NCBI GenBank assembly: GCA_024742605.1
Contig: JANSYC010000010.1
Span: 1 to 64,000 of the forward strand
DNA from: Alphaproteobacteria bacterium
GTDB taxonomy: Bacteria; Pseudomonadota; Alphaproteobacteria; Thalassobaculales; Thalassobaculaceae
Reading direction: 5' to 3'
Length of the DNA stretch: 64,000 nucleotides
In this document: positions 25,988 to 37,396 of the stretch, one piece after another
Numbering within the stretch: the stretch's first letter is position 1
How the letters are laid out: the number at the start of each line of letters is the position of its first letter
Translations under genes and position numbers: made by a program
The notes under the pieces: model-generated
Seen by the model: the letters and a program-made list of their open reading frames with translations, nothing else
What the model was told of the DNA's origin: nothing
Database searches by the model: none

Positions 25988-26962
25988 TCAGTCGGAGCGC
26001 CGCGCATGCGAGGCCCGCTCGCGCGAACGGGTTCGGAAGGTGGCGACGGTCTTCTGGACTTCTGAACTGAGCCCATCGGCGGTTTCATCGTCGCGGATCG
26101 TCAGCGTTATGCCTTGGGCGACCGGTTCCAGCAGATGAATCATCCTGTTCAGAGTGTCCTCGTCGCTGTCTTCGTCGCAGACGGCGATCGTCTCTGTCAT
26201 GGTCTCGATCATGGACGCCAAGCTGTCCGCCTGCTCGGGCGTCGCCCGCAGCAGGATCTGATCGGCCACTGCGGCAATGCGATGGAGACGGCTTTCGAGT
26301 TCTGGGTAGCTCGCTCCATTTTCGTGATCCTCGGCCAGGAGTCGCGCCAGAAATGCCACCTGGAATGCGTCACGACGCATCTTTTCAGCGGACACCTCGC
26401 GCCGTAGTCTGTCAATCGCCTGCCGGGTCTCGGCCCGGTCGATGGGGTCGCCCCGTAGCTTCTGGCCGAGCGTATTCGGCGGCTCGAAATAGGGGATCTC
26501 GGACGTCCGATTGGGATCTTTGCGGCGTTCTGGGCCGATATAGTCGCTCGTGACGATGAAAGGTTTCCGCTTATGCGCGAGCACCTCAACGCGCTTCCGC
26601 AATGTGCCCATGGGAATCGGGAAAATCAGCAGATCGTCAGCGCCGGTGGATAGGGCCGCTCTTACTGGGCCATCGTCGTTGTCCCAACTGGTCATCACCA
26701 CAGGCATGAACGGGTTTGCAAATTCTCCCAGGCGATCCATACGAAGATCCCGGACGATCTTTTCGCCCTCGCCGTTTGAAAAGCGGTAGTTCACGACCAA
26801 CAGGTCGGGCGTTCCGCTGGCAAGTTGCCGGACGAGGTCCTCGCCTTTGGATACGAGGTCCACAGTCTCGACCCCGACGTCTTTGAGGGTCGCCAGAAAC
26901 GCCGTGCGAACCTCGCCGGGTAACTCCGCCAAGATCACATGAGGTGTCTCGGAAATTGCCAA
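25988..26962 (-). CDS. Degenerate receiver-domain protein of the chemotaxis cluster
   Basis: Protein of 324 aa. The first 125 residues fold like a receiver, but the phosphoacceptor position is Asn58 (DLLVVNYRFSNGEG), the acidic pair is reduced to a Glu (ILAELPG) and the conserved Lys is missing (LLIFPIP), while the Thr/Ser (VMTSW) remains. It should not be phosphorylated normally. A linker with IGPERRKDP follows, then about 180 residues of predicted helix of unknown family. It lies 50 bases after cheZ on the same strand, so it likely belongs to the cheR-cheZ operon. Confidence 0.75.
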   Translation of the reverse strand: MAISETPHVILAELPGEVRTAFLATLKDVGVETVDLVSKGEDLVRQLASGTPDLLVVNYRFSNGEGEKIVRDLRMDRLGEFANPFMPVVMTSWDNDDGPVRAALSTGADDLLIFPIPMGTLRKRVEVLAHKRKPFIVTSDYIGPERRKDPNRTSEIPYFEPPNTLGQKLRGDPIDRAETRQAIDRLRREVSAEKMRRDAFQVAFLARLLAEDHENGASYPELESRLHRIAAVADQILLRATPEQADSLASMIETMTETIAVCDEDSDEDTLNRMIHLLEPVAQGITLTIRDDETADGLSSEVQKTVATFRTRSRERASHARRSD

Positions 26963-27012
26963 GAGTTCTAATCCTTAGGGTGATGAGAACTGTAGGAAAA
27001 TATATCTTAGAT

Positions 27013-27675
27013 TTAATCGAACAAGGCGTCGATATCATCTTGGCTCAGACCTTCGCCCTCCATCGCGGGACCTTCAAGAATCTCGCCTGGGTCGATTTCC
27101 TCACCTCCGGCGGTTTCATCCCCGATCACCGGAACATCCTTGAAGGCCTCGACGCCCCATATATCAATCATGCTGGCCAGGCGTTGTTCCAGGAACCTAA
27201 GGGTCTGTATGACTTTTACAATTCTCTGACCGGTCAGGTCCTGGAAACTGCACGCCTCAATGATCCCGATGAGTCGTCCCGAAATATCCTCCAGAACATC
27301 ATTCATCTGGGTGTTTTCGGGCGATCGCATCCGAACCTGCTTGACGATTTCCTCAATCTCGTCCGTCGTCGACATGATGGTGTTGGTCGCCTCCTCGGTG
27401 GAGGAGATGATGGTTTCCAACTGGCGGTTTGCGCCGGACAACATGTCGTCATTCTCGTCGTCAGTCCGTTTGATACTGGCGATCTCACTTTTCACGCGCG
27501 AGATTTGACGGACCATACGTGCGATTTCGACCCGAACCTCTCGTCCAACCGACGGTCCGGTCTCCGGCTTTCGCTCGAACTCAAGCCCGTCCAGGAGCGC
27601 GCGGAGCTGAAGAATCTCTGATCGCATCGCGGCCAGATCGGGTGAGGCGGCGGTGCTTGGGGTGGTATCTGACAT
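27013..27675 (-). CDS. cheZ: Chemotaxis protein phosphatase CheZ (copy 1)
   Basis: Predicted CheY-P phosphatase of 220 aa, mostly long helices. The active-site helix ACSFQDLTGQRIVKV carries Asp146 and Gln150, equivalent to the catalytic Asp143 and Gln147 of E. coli CheZ. The C terminus (GLSQDDIDALFD) resembles the CheY-binding peptide of FliM, fitting a CheY-docking tail. The ATG at 27675 has GGAG 5 bases upstream; the longer open frame to 27828 is not coding-like. A paralogue lies at 36419-37201. Confidence 0.87.
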   Translation of the reverse strand: MSDTTPSTAASPDLAAMRSEILQLRALLDGLEFERKPETGPSVGREVRVEIARMVRQISRVKSEIASIKRTDDENDDMLSGANRQLETIISSTEEATNTIMSTTDEIEEIVKQVRMRSPENTQMNDVLEDISGRLIGIIEACSFQDLTGQRIVKVIQTLRFLEQRLASMIDIWGVEAFKDVPVIGDETAGGEEIDPGEILEGPAMEGEGLSQDDIDALFD

Positions 27676-27793
27676 GCCAACTCCATGGACAAGGCTTCGA
27701 CACGCGTAGCGGATTCGCGTAGCGCTGGTCCTATTATGATGACGGAATCGGAAGGATTTGGTTAACGCCTGAGGCGATAATAGAGTTTCTTCG

Positions 27794-28063
27794 TTATTTG
27801 GATGCAGCCGCCTTTGCCGTCGAAGCATCGCCTCTACGGATGCTGTCCTCCAACTCGCGGACGCGACCCCAAAGTTGGGTCTTCTTTTCGGCAGGGAGGG
27901 AATCCAGAGACTGCTGGCACAGGATCATTCCAAGCTCGTCATCCCGGTCAATCGCCGCCGCCAGATCATGATAGGCCGATGTATTGCGGCCAAGAACCTC
28001 GGCAATTGCGATCAAAACGAGGTTTTTACGGGACACTTCTGCACCCTGGTCTAAAAACGACAC
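27794..28063 (-). CDS. Small hypothetical protein in che operon
   Basis: About 80-89 aa, mostly helical, soluble and charged (AEVLGRNTSAYHDLAAAIDRDDELGMILCQQSLDSLPAEKK in part). Two GTG starts are possible, 28063 and 28036; neither has a strong ribosome site. It lies between cheR and cheZ on the same strand. The family is not recognised. Confidence 0.55.
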   Translation of the reverse strand: MSFLDQGAEVSRKNLVLIAIAEVLGRNTSAYHDLAAAIDRDDELGMILCQQSLDSLPAEKKTQLWGRVRELEDSIRRGDASTAKAAASK

Positions 28064-28248
28064 CTAGTTGAGGATAGGTGATTCGAGCTAGAAAGCGGGT
28101 GGGTAATTCTTGACCATTCGTCCCAGGTGTCCCCAAGCGGGCGAAAATAGTCAGAGGCTCCCAGGCATGAGCGGTCCCAAAGAGAACCCAGCGCCTACAG
28201 AATTCTTTGAGATCCGACGGCTCGATTAAAGGCATGGGGAGGCGGAAA

Positions 28249-29055
28249 TTATGCTGCTCGGCGATAGATTCCGCGACGACCCGGCTCGGACCCGAATCTG
28301 TCGGTCACCCCGATGATCGTCTCGGCGCCGCCAAGATAGAGGATCCCATCGTCCGGCATGGTTTTGGCAATTCCGTCGAGGATCTGGCGCTTGGTCGGCT
28401 GGTCGAAGTAAATCAGAACATTCCGGCAGAACACGATGTCGAATTGGCCCAAGCTCGACGGGCTGTCCAACAGATTGAACTCTCGGAAGTTCGCCATGCT
28501 GCGGACTTGGGGTTTCAGGAACCATTCCTGACCCCGTTGTTCAAAGTACTTCACCAACATGGTGATCGGCAGGCCGCGCTGCACTTCGAACTGGGTGTAG
28601 GCGGCGCGCTTGCATCGGTCGATCATGGTGCGGGAGAGGTCTGTTCCCAGAATCTCAACCGTCCACCCAGCCATTTTAGCGCCCATTTCGGAAAGAAGCA
28701 TGGCGATGGAGTAAGGCTCCTGGCCGCTTGAACACGCCGCGCACCAGATGCGTAAGCGTTTGTTCGTCCGGCGCTCCATCAGGGAGGGAAGGACGAAGTC
28801 CCGCAATTGATCGAACGGATGCTGATCCCGAAAAAACAGCGACTCATTGGTTGTCATGGCGTCGACCACATCGATTTCGAGCGTGCGGTCACCAGATTTG
28901 AGCTTCTTTACGATACCGGAAATGTCATCAAGCTTGTAAGCCCGCGCGACCGCGCCCAACCGGCTTTCCAGCAGATAGGCTTTGTCTTTGGTGATGACGA
29001 TCGCAGACCTGCGCTTGATCAGGTCCGAGAGATAAATGAAATCGTCGTTGTCCAT
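28249..29055 (-). CDS. cheR: Chemoreceptor glutamate methyltransferase CheR
   Basis: SAM-dependent enzyme of 268 aa methylating glutamates of chemoreceptors. An N-terminal helical domain precedes TTNESLFFRDQHPF. The SAM-binding IWCAACSSGQEPYSIAM is clear, and VEILGTDLSRTMI and DIVFCRNVLIYFD follow, all family hallmarks in order. It leads the minus-strand che genes, divergent from cheY. Confidence 0.95.
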   Translation of the reverse strand: MDNDDFIYLSDLIKRRSAIVITKDKAYLLESRLGAVARAYKLDDISGIVKKLKSGDRTLEIDVVDAMTTNESLFFRDQHPFDQLRDFVLPSLMERRTNKRLRIWCAACSSGQEPYSIAMLLSEMGAKMAGWTVEILGTDLSRTMIDRCKRAAYTQFEVQRGLPITMLVKYFEQRGQEWFLKPQVRSMANFREFNLLDSPSSLGQFDIVFCRNVLIYFDQPTKRQILDGIAKTMPDDGILYLGGAETIIGVTDRFGSEPGRRGIYRRAA

Positions 29056-29341
29056 ACCGTTGCCGATCCAGCAAGCTGTTCATGGGTGCCGTCTTGTCCG
29101 GCCTAAAGCGAATACAGGCAATTTGAAAACACTTCGTTAACGCGCGACCAACATATTGCATCTCGCGTCGGAACTTAGTGCGATGGCGATGATGTGATAT
29201 TTCGCCACGATGTTAACCACTTATTTTCATTTGAGCCCTAGGTTTAACGTACAGAACGCGATCCGCAAGCTTCTAATGTATCCAGGGCGACCCCGATACG
29301 GGAGTAAATAGGGTCGCAGTGCGCAGAGTAGGAGAAGAGCG
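29056..29341. promoter_or_regulatory. Divergent cheR/cheY promoter region
   Basis: A 286-base spacer with two GTTAAC boxes (29136-29141 and 29212-29217). Near the cheY end an inverted repeat GCGACCC (29287-29293) / GGGTCGC (29311-29317) could form a hairpin with a 17-base loop in the cheY leader. The GTTAAC boxes resemble half-sites for the alphaproteobacterial regulator CtrA; that reading is inference. Confidence 0.45.
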
Positions 29342-29728
29342 TTGTCAGTTGATAAAAATATGAAGGTCTTGGTCGTCGATGACTACAAGACGATGCAGAA
29401 GATCGTTAGCAACCTGCTCCGCCAGTTGGGCTTCACGAATGTGGAGGTCGCAAGCGATGGGGGCGAGGCGCTGAAGAAACTCCGCTTGGACTCGTTCGGC
29501 ATGGTCATCTCGGATTGGAATATGGAACCGATGACCGGTCTCGAGTTGCTGAAGGAAGTGCGGCAGGACGCGAAGCTGAAGCCGTTGCCGTTCATCATGG
29601 TGACGGCCGAGAGCAAGCCCGAGAACGTGGTGGCCGCCAAGAAGGCCGGCGTGAACAATTACATTGTGAAGCCGTTCAACGCAGCAACCCTGAAGCAGAA
29701 AATGGTCGCCGTGCTTGGGCCGTTCTAG
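29342..29728 (+). CDS. cheY: Chemotaxis response regulator CheY (copy 1)
   Basis: Stand-alone receiver of 128 aa. Acidic pair in VVDDYKTMQKI, acceptor Asp in VISDWNMEPMTG, Thr in IMVTAES and Lys in IVKPFNAAT are all present, so it should be phosphorylated by CheA and act on the flagellar switch. TTG start at 29342 is supported by AGGAG 7 bases upstream; the next ATG (29360) has no ribosome site. Confidence 0.93.
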   Translation: MSVDKNMKVLVVDDYKTMQKIVSNLLRQLGFTNVEVASDGGEALKKLRLDSFGMVISDWNMEPMTGLELLKEVRQDAKLKPLPFIMVTAESKPENVVAAKKAGVNNYIVKPFNAATLKQKMVAVLGPF

Positions 29729-29837
29729 GCAGGGATCTCATCATACGGCTCGAAAGTCTGAAACAAGTGCAGGCGCGTTAACCTCTTGTTTCGTTTTTCG
29801 GGTGTAGATGAGTTGAAGGCAGTTGCAGGAGGCTCGA

Positions 29838-32635
<2,798 letters not shown>

Positions 32636-32639
<4 letters not shown>

Positions 32640-33145
32640 GCACCGAAGTGATGACCCGCGAGGCCAGTGGGCAGGAGATTGACCAGATGGACCACAATGT
32701 GCGCGCTGTCATGGACGGTGGCCACGGCACGACCCAGCTTGTAACCGTGAAGGTTGGGCCACAGTTGTTTGGTATTCCGGTGCTCGACATCGAGGACATC
32801 ATCGGGCCGCAGAATGTGACGTTCATTCCGCGCTCCAGCCCGGTGATCCAGGGAGCGCTGAACCTGCGAGGGCGCATCGTCACCGCGATTGATATGCGGC
32901 GACGCCTCGGTCTTCCGGAACTGACCGAGGAAAAGAACCGCATGAACGTGGTCGTCGAACGGAACGGTGACCTGTACAGTCTGGTTGTGGACGAGGTTGG
33001 CGAGGTTCTCACACTCGAGGATCACGCGCGGGAAGCGCACCCGCCAACGATGCGGTCGTCCGTTCGGGATGTGTCCACCGGCATTCATCGGTTGGACGGT
33101 CATCTGATGGTGGTTTTGGATGTCGGAAAGATTTTGGAATTCTAA
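32636..33145 (+). CDS. cheW: Chemotaxis scaffold CheW
   Basis: Adaptor of 169 aa linking receptors to CheA. After about 30 N-terminal residues the CheW fold is evident: QLVTVKVGPQLFGIPVLDIEDI, FIPRSSPVIQGALNLRGRIVTAIDMRRRLGL, VVVERNGDLYSLVVDEVGEV and LMVVLDVGKILEF. ATG overlaps the cheA stop (ATGA). Confidence 0.95.
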
Positions 33146-33172
33146 GGCTTCGAGTTGAGAGGGTGTCGGGTT

Positions 33173-33538
33173 ATGCGAACCTGTCTGATCGTTGACGATT
33201 CGGGCATTGTGCGGAAAGTGGCGCGCCGTATCATTGAGCCGCTGGATTTCGAGGTGCTGGAAGCTGTGAACGGGCAAGAAGCCTTGGAGCAGTGCTCCAA
33301 GGCTATGCCCGATGCGATCCTGTTGGACTGGAACATGCCGGTGATGAACGGTATCGAGTTTCTGCGCGAACTGCGCGGACTGGATGGTGGTGACGCGCCA
33401 AAGGTGATCTTCTGCACGACCGAGAATGAGATGCCGAAGATCCAGGAGGCCATTATGGCCGGCGCCAACGAATATGTGATGAAGCCTTTCGATGAGGATA
33501 TCATCCAGTCGAAATTTCAGACGGTCGGACTGATCTGA
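33173..33538 (+). CDS. CheY-like response regulator (copy 2)
   Basis: Receiver of 121 aa. LIVDDSGIVRK, acceptor Asp in ILLDWNMPVMNG, Thr in IFCTTENE and Lys in VMKPFDEDII are intact. Sequence differs clearly from the cheY at 29342. Second CheYs in alphaproteobacterial che operons can act as phosphate sinks or as adaptation regulators. ATG at 33173 is preferred over an upstream TTG at 33155. Confidence 0.88.
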   Translation: MRTCLIVDDSGIVRKVARRIIEPLDFEVLEAVNGQEALEQCSKAMPDAILLDWNMPVMNGIEFLRELRGLDGGDAPKVIFCTTENEMPKIQEAIMAGANEYVMKPFDEDIIQSKFQTVGLI

Positions 33539-33539
33539 C

Positions 33540-34661
33540 ATGGCCTCCAGCGGGGCCGGGCCCTTCAGAGTAATGCTGGTCGACGACTCGGCGGTGATCC
33601 GGGGTCTTCTTGCCCGGGCACTGAAGGACGAGCACACAATCGAGGTCACGGCCTCCGTCGGCGACGGTATGGCCGCTGTCGAGCGGGCGAAGCGCGGAGA
33701 TATCGAGGTCGTCGTCCTTGATATCGAAATGCCGCGTATGGACGGGATTGAGGCTCTGCCTCTGCTCCTGGCGATCGACAAGGACCTGCAGATCGTCATG
33801 GCCTCGACCCTGACGCAGCGGAATGCCGAGATATCGATCAAGGCACTGGCGCTCGGTGCGAAGGACTATCTTCCGAAGCCGTCCTCGTCGCGCGAGATGA
33901 TCGGTCCGGCGGATTTCAACAGCGAGTTGATTGCCCGGATCAAAGGCTTCGGACAGCAGCGTCGGCGCCGCAAGTCGGAACCCCTGCCGTCCCAGACCGC
34001 CCGAGCTCAGACCGAAGCGCCAAAGCCGTCTTTCTCCAGACCTGCGCCGGCACCCGTCAGCTTACGCCCTGCGGCGACAGGGGTTCCGGAAGTCATCGCG
34101 ATCGGAAGCTCGACTGGAGGTCCACAAGCGCTGTTCGAGGTGCTGAAGAGTATGGGGCCCAACATCCGGCAGCCGATTTTCATCACCCAGCATATGCCCG
34201 CAACCTTCACCAAAATCCTTGCTGAACACATCAAGACCCGAACCGGATTGAACGCTGCCGAAGCCATCGACGGAGAACCGGTTGTCGGCGGCCGGGTCTA
34301 TGTCGCGCCGGGTAACTATCACATGGTCGTAAAGGTCAAGGACGGGGCAAAATCGGTCGAGTTGAATCAGGCTCCGCCGGAGAACTTTTGCCGACCGTCC
34401 GTCGACCCGATGCTGCGCAGTCTGGTGGAGGTTTATCGGGGTCGGATCACCGTCGCGATTCTGACGGGTATGGGCCACGACGGACGCGACGGCTGCCAAG
34501 GGGTCGTTGCCGCAGGCGGCCAGGTTATCGGTCAGGACGAGGCCAGTTCCGTCGTGTGGGGCATGCCCGGGGCGGTTGCAAATGCCGGGCTTTGCGCTGC
34601 GATCCTGCCGCTCGGGGAAATTGGCGCAAAGCTCAAAAACATCGCCACAACAGGTAGGTAG
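33540..34661 (+). CDS. cheB: Protein-glutamate methylesterase CheB
   Basis: Chemoreceptor methylesterase/deamidase of 373 aa, starting one base after the preceding receiver gene. N-terminal receiver (MLVDDSAVIRG, VVLDIEMPRMDG, PKPSS), a linker of about 60 Pro/Arg-rich residues, then the catalytic domain with Ser in AIGSSTGGPQAL, His in ITQHMPATFT and Asp in ILTGMGHDGRDG. Works opposite CheR. Confidence 0.95.
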   Translation: MASSGAGPFRVMLVDDSAVIRGLLARALKDEHTIEVTASVGDGMAAVERAKRGDIEVVVLDIEMPRMDGIEALPLLLAIDKDLQIVMASTLTQRNAEISIKALALGAKDYLPKPSSSREMIGPADFNSELIARIKGFGQQRRRRKSEPLPSQTARAQTEAPKPSFSRPAPAPVSLRPAATGVPEVIAIGSSTGGPQALFEVLKSMGPNIRQPIFITQHMPATFTKILAEHIKTRTGLNAAEAIDGEPVVGGRVYVAPGNYHMVVKVKDGAKSVELNQAPPENFCRPSVDPMLRSLVEVYRGRITVAILTGMGHDGRDGCQGVVAAGGQVIGQDEASSVVWGMPGAVANAGLCAAILPLGEIGAKLKNIATTGR

Positions 34662-34750
34662 AATGTCGGCAGATGCTTTGGCTTTGGCGGATGTGGTTGT
34701 TTGAGTGTACATTAGCAAAATCGAAGTCGACCCATTGGAGGTGACGGAAG

Positions 34751-35200
34751 ATGACCGGTATAGGGAATGCGGCCACTCTGAAGCTCGCGTTGGAGCGACT
34801 CGACGAGACGGCTTCGGGTACTGCGCTGGAAACCACCGTTCACGCCCTTGCCGACATCCGAAGGCTGATCGCCGAGGTGTTGATGGATCTCGAAACACCA
34901 AAGGAGGGGGATCGACGGCGGGACATGCGGATGGCGCAAACTGCGGTGTCGACATTGCGCAAGGACGGACACGCGTTCGATTGCGTGATCGGTGATCTCT
35001 CGGTTGGAGGAGCATTGATTGATGCGGAGGCCGATCTGGAGATTCAAAGCTTGATTGAAATCGATGTCCCAAGAGCCGGTGCCGTTCGGGCCCGCGTTAT
35101 AGGCCGTTCTCCGGAAGGCCTTCATATCGCTTTCCTGGATCCGACCGAAGCGCAACGCAAGGCGATTCTGGACGGCTTTACCGCACTGCTGTGGAAGTAG
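34751..35200 (+). CDS. PilZ-domain protein
   Basis: Protein of 149 aa. A helical N-terminal half (ATLKLALERLDETASG onward) is followed by a PilZ c-di-GMP-binding domain: RRRDMR (RxxxR) and DLSVGGA (DxSxxG) are both intact. GGAGG lies 9 bases before the ATG. Its position after cheB suggests coupling of c-di-GMP to chemotaxis. Confidence 0.78.
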   Translation: MTGIGNAATLKLALERLDETASGTALETTVHALADIRRLIAEVLMDLETPKEGDRRRDMRMAQTAVSTLRKDGHAFDCVIGDLSVGGALIDAEADLEIQSLIEIDVPRAGAVRARVIGRSPEGLHIAFLDPTEAQRKAILDGFTALLWK

Positions 35201-35275
35201 GATAAGTTAAAAATGCCGGCTGGTGTTTCCTGCGCTGGTCGAGGCTGTTTGTCCGCTTAGCATCAAAGGTCTCGA

Positions 35276-36328
35276 ATGTCCGTTGACAACGCCCAGCCCA
35301 AGAAAGCCAGCAAGAAGTCGCCCGGATATGACGAGGCGATCGACTCTTTGCACACGCTTCCACTCGAAATCATGCCGGTTCTGACACCGGCACTGAAGCG
35401 CGCCCTGATGATCAAGAACGCCCGCCTGTCGAGCGTAATCGAGTTGTTCAAGGGAGAGGGGATCGGCAGTGGCCAGGTCACGCCTGAAGAGCTGCCGGGG
35501 TTCATCAACGGCCACGATCAGACTTTGGCCCATGATATTCGAATGCTGGAGCAGCTGGCCCGGCTCGAGTCATTCGATGTGTATTCGCTGCGTATGCAGC
35601 TGCGCGAAAGCGGCATCGCATTCGACAATTACGAAAGTCTGCAGCTCTCGGAGAGCAAGCGCGCCGAGTTAACGGAGTATATGAAGACCTTCACCCGCCC
35701 GCTGATCCAGCGGATCTATGGCGGCGATCAGACTGATATCACCGACGTTTCTCAAATCATCGCGATGGTTGCCCAGCCCAACCGGGAACGAGCGATCAGC
35801 GAACTTAAGAATCTGGCCCAGGAACTCGGCGTCGAGTTGATCGAAGTACCGGCTTTCTTGGAACGCTATGGCGACGTGTTTCTGTCTTTGTCGTATTTCC
35901 GAAGTTGCCTCGACAATATCATGGAAGATCTGCCCGATCTTATCGCATGGATGGCGGAGGCCTCGGAGAACCATCAGATTAGAAACGACAGAAACAGTTC
36001 GCGGGTGCTTGAGGAGGTCGCGGAAAACCTGAACGCAATCTCGACCTCCATTGTTGGCCGGTTCGAAGTCTTCGATCAGCGTAGCCACCAGTTCTGGAAT
36101 GATATCAACGCGAATTCCTTCCGGGTCTTCCAGGATCTCGTCAATGCGCACCATGTCAGTATCGGTGCCGTTCTGTGCGGGCTGGCTGTGAAAACTGGTC
36201 TTTGGAAGGAACGCTTCCCGACGCGAGAAGGAGGTCCGTTGAAACGGCTGGAATTCGTGCGCTCGGAGATCTATCCGGGGCTCGCCAAGATCGTGAAGAT
36301 TGAGCAGGACGTCGGCTCGGCGATGTAG
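35276..36328 (+). CDS. Hypothetical protein at end of che operon
   Basis: Soluble, mostly helical protein of 350 aa with no membrane segment and no motif I recognise. It begins MSVDNAQPKKASKKSPGYDEAID. A central region (GDVFLSLSYFRSCLDNIMEDLPDLIAWM) and the C-terminal half (EEVAENLNAISTSIVGRFEVFDQRS) look conserved in style rather than low complexity. It follows the PilZ gene by 75 bases on the same strand and is probably part of the cheY-A-W-Y-B transcript. Confidence 0.75.
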   Translation: MSVDNAQPKKASKKSPGYDEAIDSLHTLPLEIMPVLTPALKRALMIKNARLSSVIELFKGEGIGSGQVTPEELPGFINGHDQTLAHDIRMLEQLARLESFDVYSLRMQLRESGIAFDNYESLQLSESKRAELTEYMKTFTRPLIQRIYGGDQTDITDVSQIIAMVAQPNRERAISELKNLAQELGVELIEVPAFLERYGDVFLSLSYFRSCLDNIMEDLPDLIAWMAEASENHQIRNDRNSSRVLEEVAENLNAISTSIVGRFEVFDQRSHQFWNDINANSFRVFQDLVNAHHVSIGAVLCGLAVKTGLWKERFPTREGGPLKRLEFVRSEIYPGLAKIVKIEQDVGSAM

Positions 36329-36418
36329 AGCATGGCAGAGCCGACGATGATCGATTGGTGATGCCCGGCCCGCGACCCAGCGGTTGTGGTTACGGCACGC
36401 CGAGCGAGTTGATCAGGG

Positions 36419-37201
36419 TCAATCGAACAGGGCGTCAATATCCGACTGGCTGAGGCCTTCGCCTTCCATGGCGGGACCTGACAGTTCTTCGCCTTCGGGC
36501 GGTTGGCCCTCACTCTCTTCGAACGGAACCGCCTGAAAAGCCTCGATACCCCAAATGTCGATCATCGCCAGGACGCGCTGTTCGATGAAGCGCAGGGTGC
36601 CGATCACCTTGGTGATGCGCTGGCCCGTCAGATCCTGGAACGAACAGGCTTCAATGATGTTGATCAGCTTATTCGACATGTCATCGAACAGATTCTGAAG
36701 CTCGGTGTCGCCTGGTGCCATGGCCTTGGCCCGGCCGACCATCTCTTCGATCTCGTCTGTGGCGCCCATGATGGAGTTCGTCGCGTCTTCGGTCGCAGAG
36801 ACGATCGTTTCAAGCTGGAGATTCGCGGTGTTGACGGGGTCGTCGGCCGAGAGAGGATGCTTGAGCGATGCCAGTTCGGACTTCGCGCGGCCGATTTCAC
36901 GCACCATGCGGGCGATCTCGATACGGATATCCCGGAGCGCCGCTTCGTCGGTTTCAAACTCGGATGAGGCGGCTTTGTCGACCTGCTCGCGAAGCTCGGC
37001 GATTTCACGGGTAAGCGCCCGAAGCTCTTCGGCCATACTGTCAGGTAGGGCTGCCGCGTTTGGTATCGACGTCGCTGCCACGGCATTGATCGCCGGCGTA
37101 CCGACGGGATCTGCCAAGCTGTGTGTCAAACCTGAACCCGGCAGATCTCCGCGTTCACGCATGCGGCGCTCGACCGTAAACGTGCGACGTTGCTGAGCCA
37201 T
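36419..37201 (-). CDS. Chemotaxis protein phosphatase CheZ (copy 2)
   Basis: CheZ-like protein of 260 aa, paralogous to the one at 27013-27675: shared RIEIARMVREIGRAKSELAS-type helix, ACSFQDLTGQRITKV active site (Asp190, Gln194), MIDIWGIEAF and the C-terminal GPAMEGEGLSQSDIDALFD. It has about 45 extra N-terminal residues. Convergent with the plus-strand che operon, so it is expressed from its own promoter. Confidence 0.85.
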   Translation of the reverse strand: MAQQRRTFTVERRMRERGDLPGSGLTHSLADPVGTPAINAVAATSIPNAAALPDSMAEELRALTREIAELREQVDKAASSEFETDEAALRDIRIEIARMVREIGRAKSELASLKHPLSADDPVNTANLQLETIVSATEDATNSIMGATDEIEEMVGRAKAMAPGDTELQNLFDDMSNKLINIIEACSFQDLTGQRITKVIGTLRFIEQRVLAMIDIWGIEAFQAVPFEESEGQPPEGEELSGPAMEGEGLSQSDIDALFD

Positions 37202-37234
37202 ATGAACCTCGCCCTCTTTCTGTGCAGACCCACA

Positions 37235-37270
37235 GTTAACCCGATCTAGACAACAAAGGGTTAACGCTTG
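37235..37270. promoter_or_regulatory. GTTAAC inverted repeat upstream of cheZ copy 2
   Basis: GTTAACCC (37235-37242) and GGGTTAAC (37258-37265) form a perfect 8-base inverted repeat with a 15-base spacer, 34-64 bases upstream of the cheZ copy 2 start. The right arm extends to GGTTAACGCTTG, nearly identical to GGTTAACGCCTG at 27760-27771 upstream of cheZ copy 1. A shared regulator site is likely; which regulator is inference. Confidence 0.5.
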
Positions 37271-37396
37271 CCCTTAAAAGTGTTCCGTTTTTTCGGGGGG
37301 TACTTTGTCAGGCTGCCTCGGACTGATATCGTCCAGAAGGGTTTCGAGTTGAAGTTAACCCGACAAGACGCGGTTCAACACAGAGGTCCGAACGAC

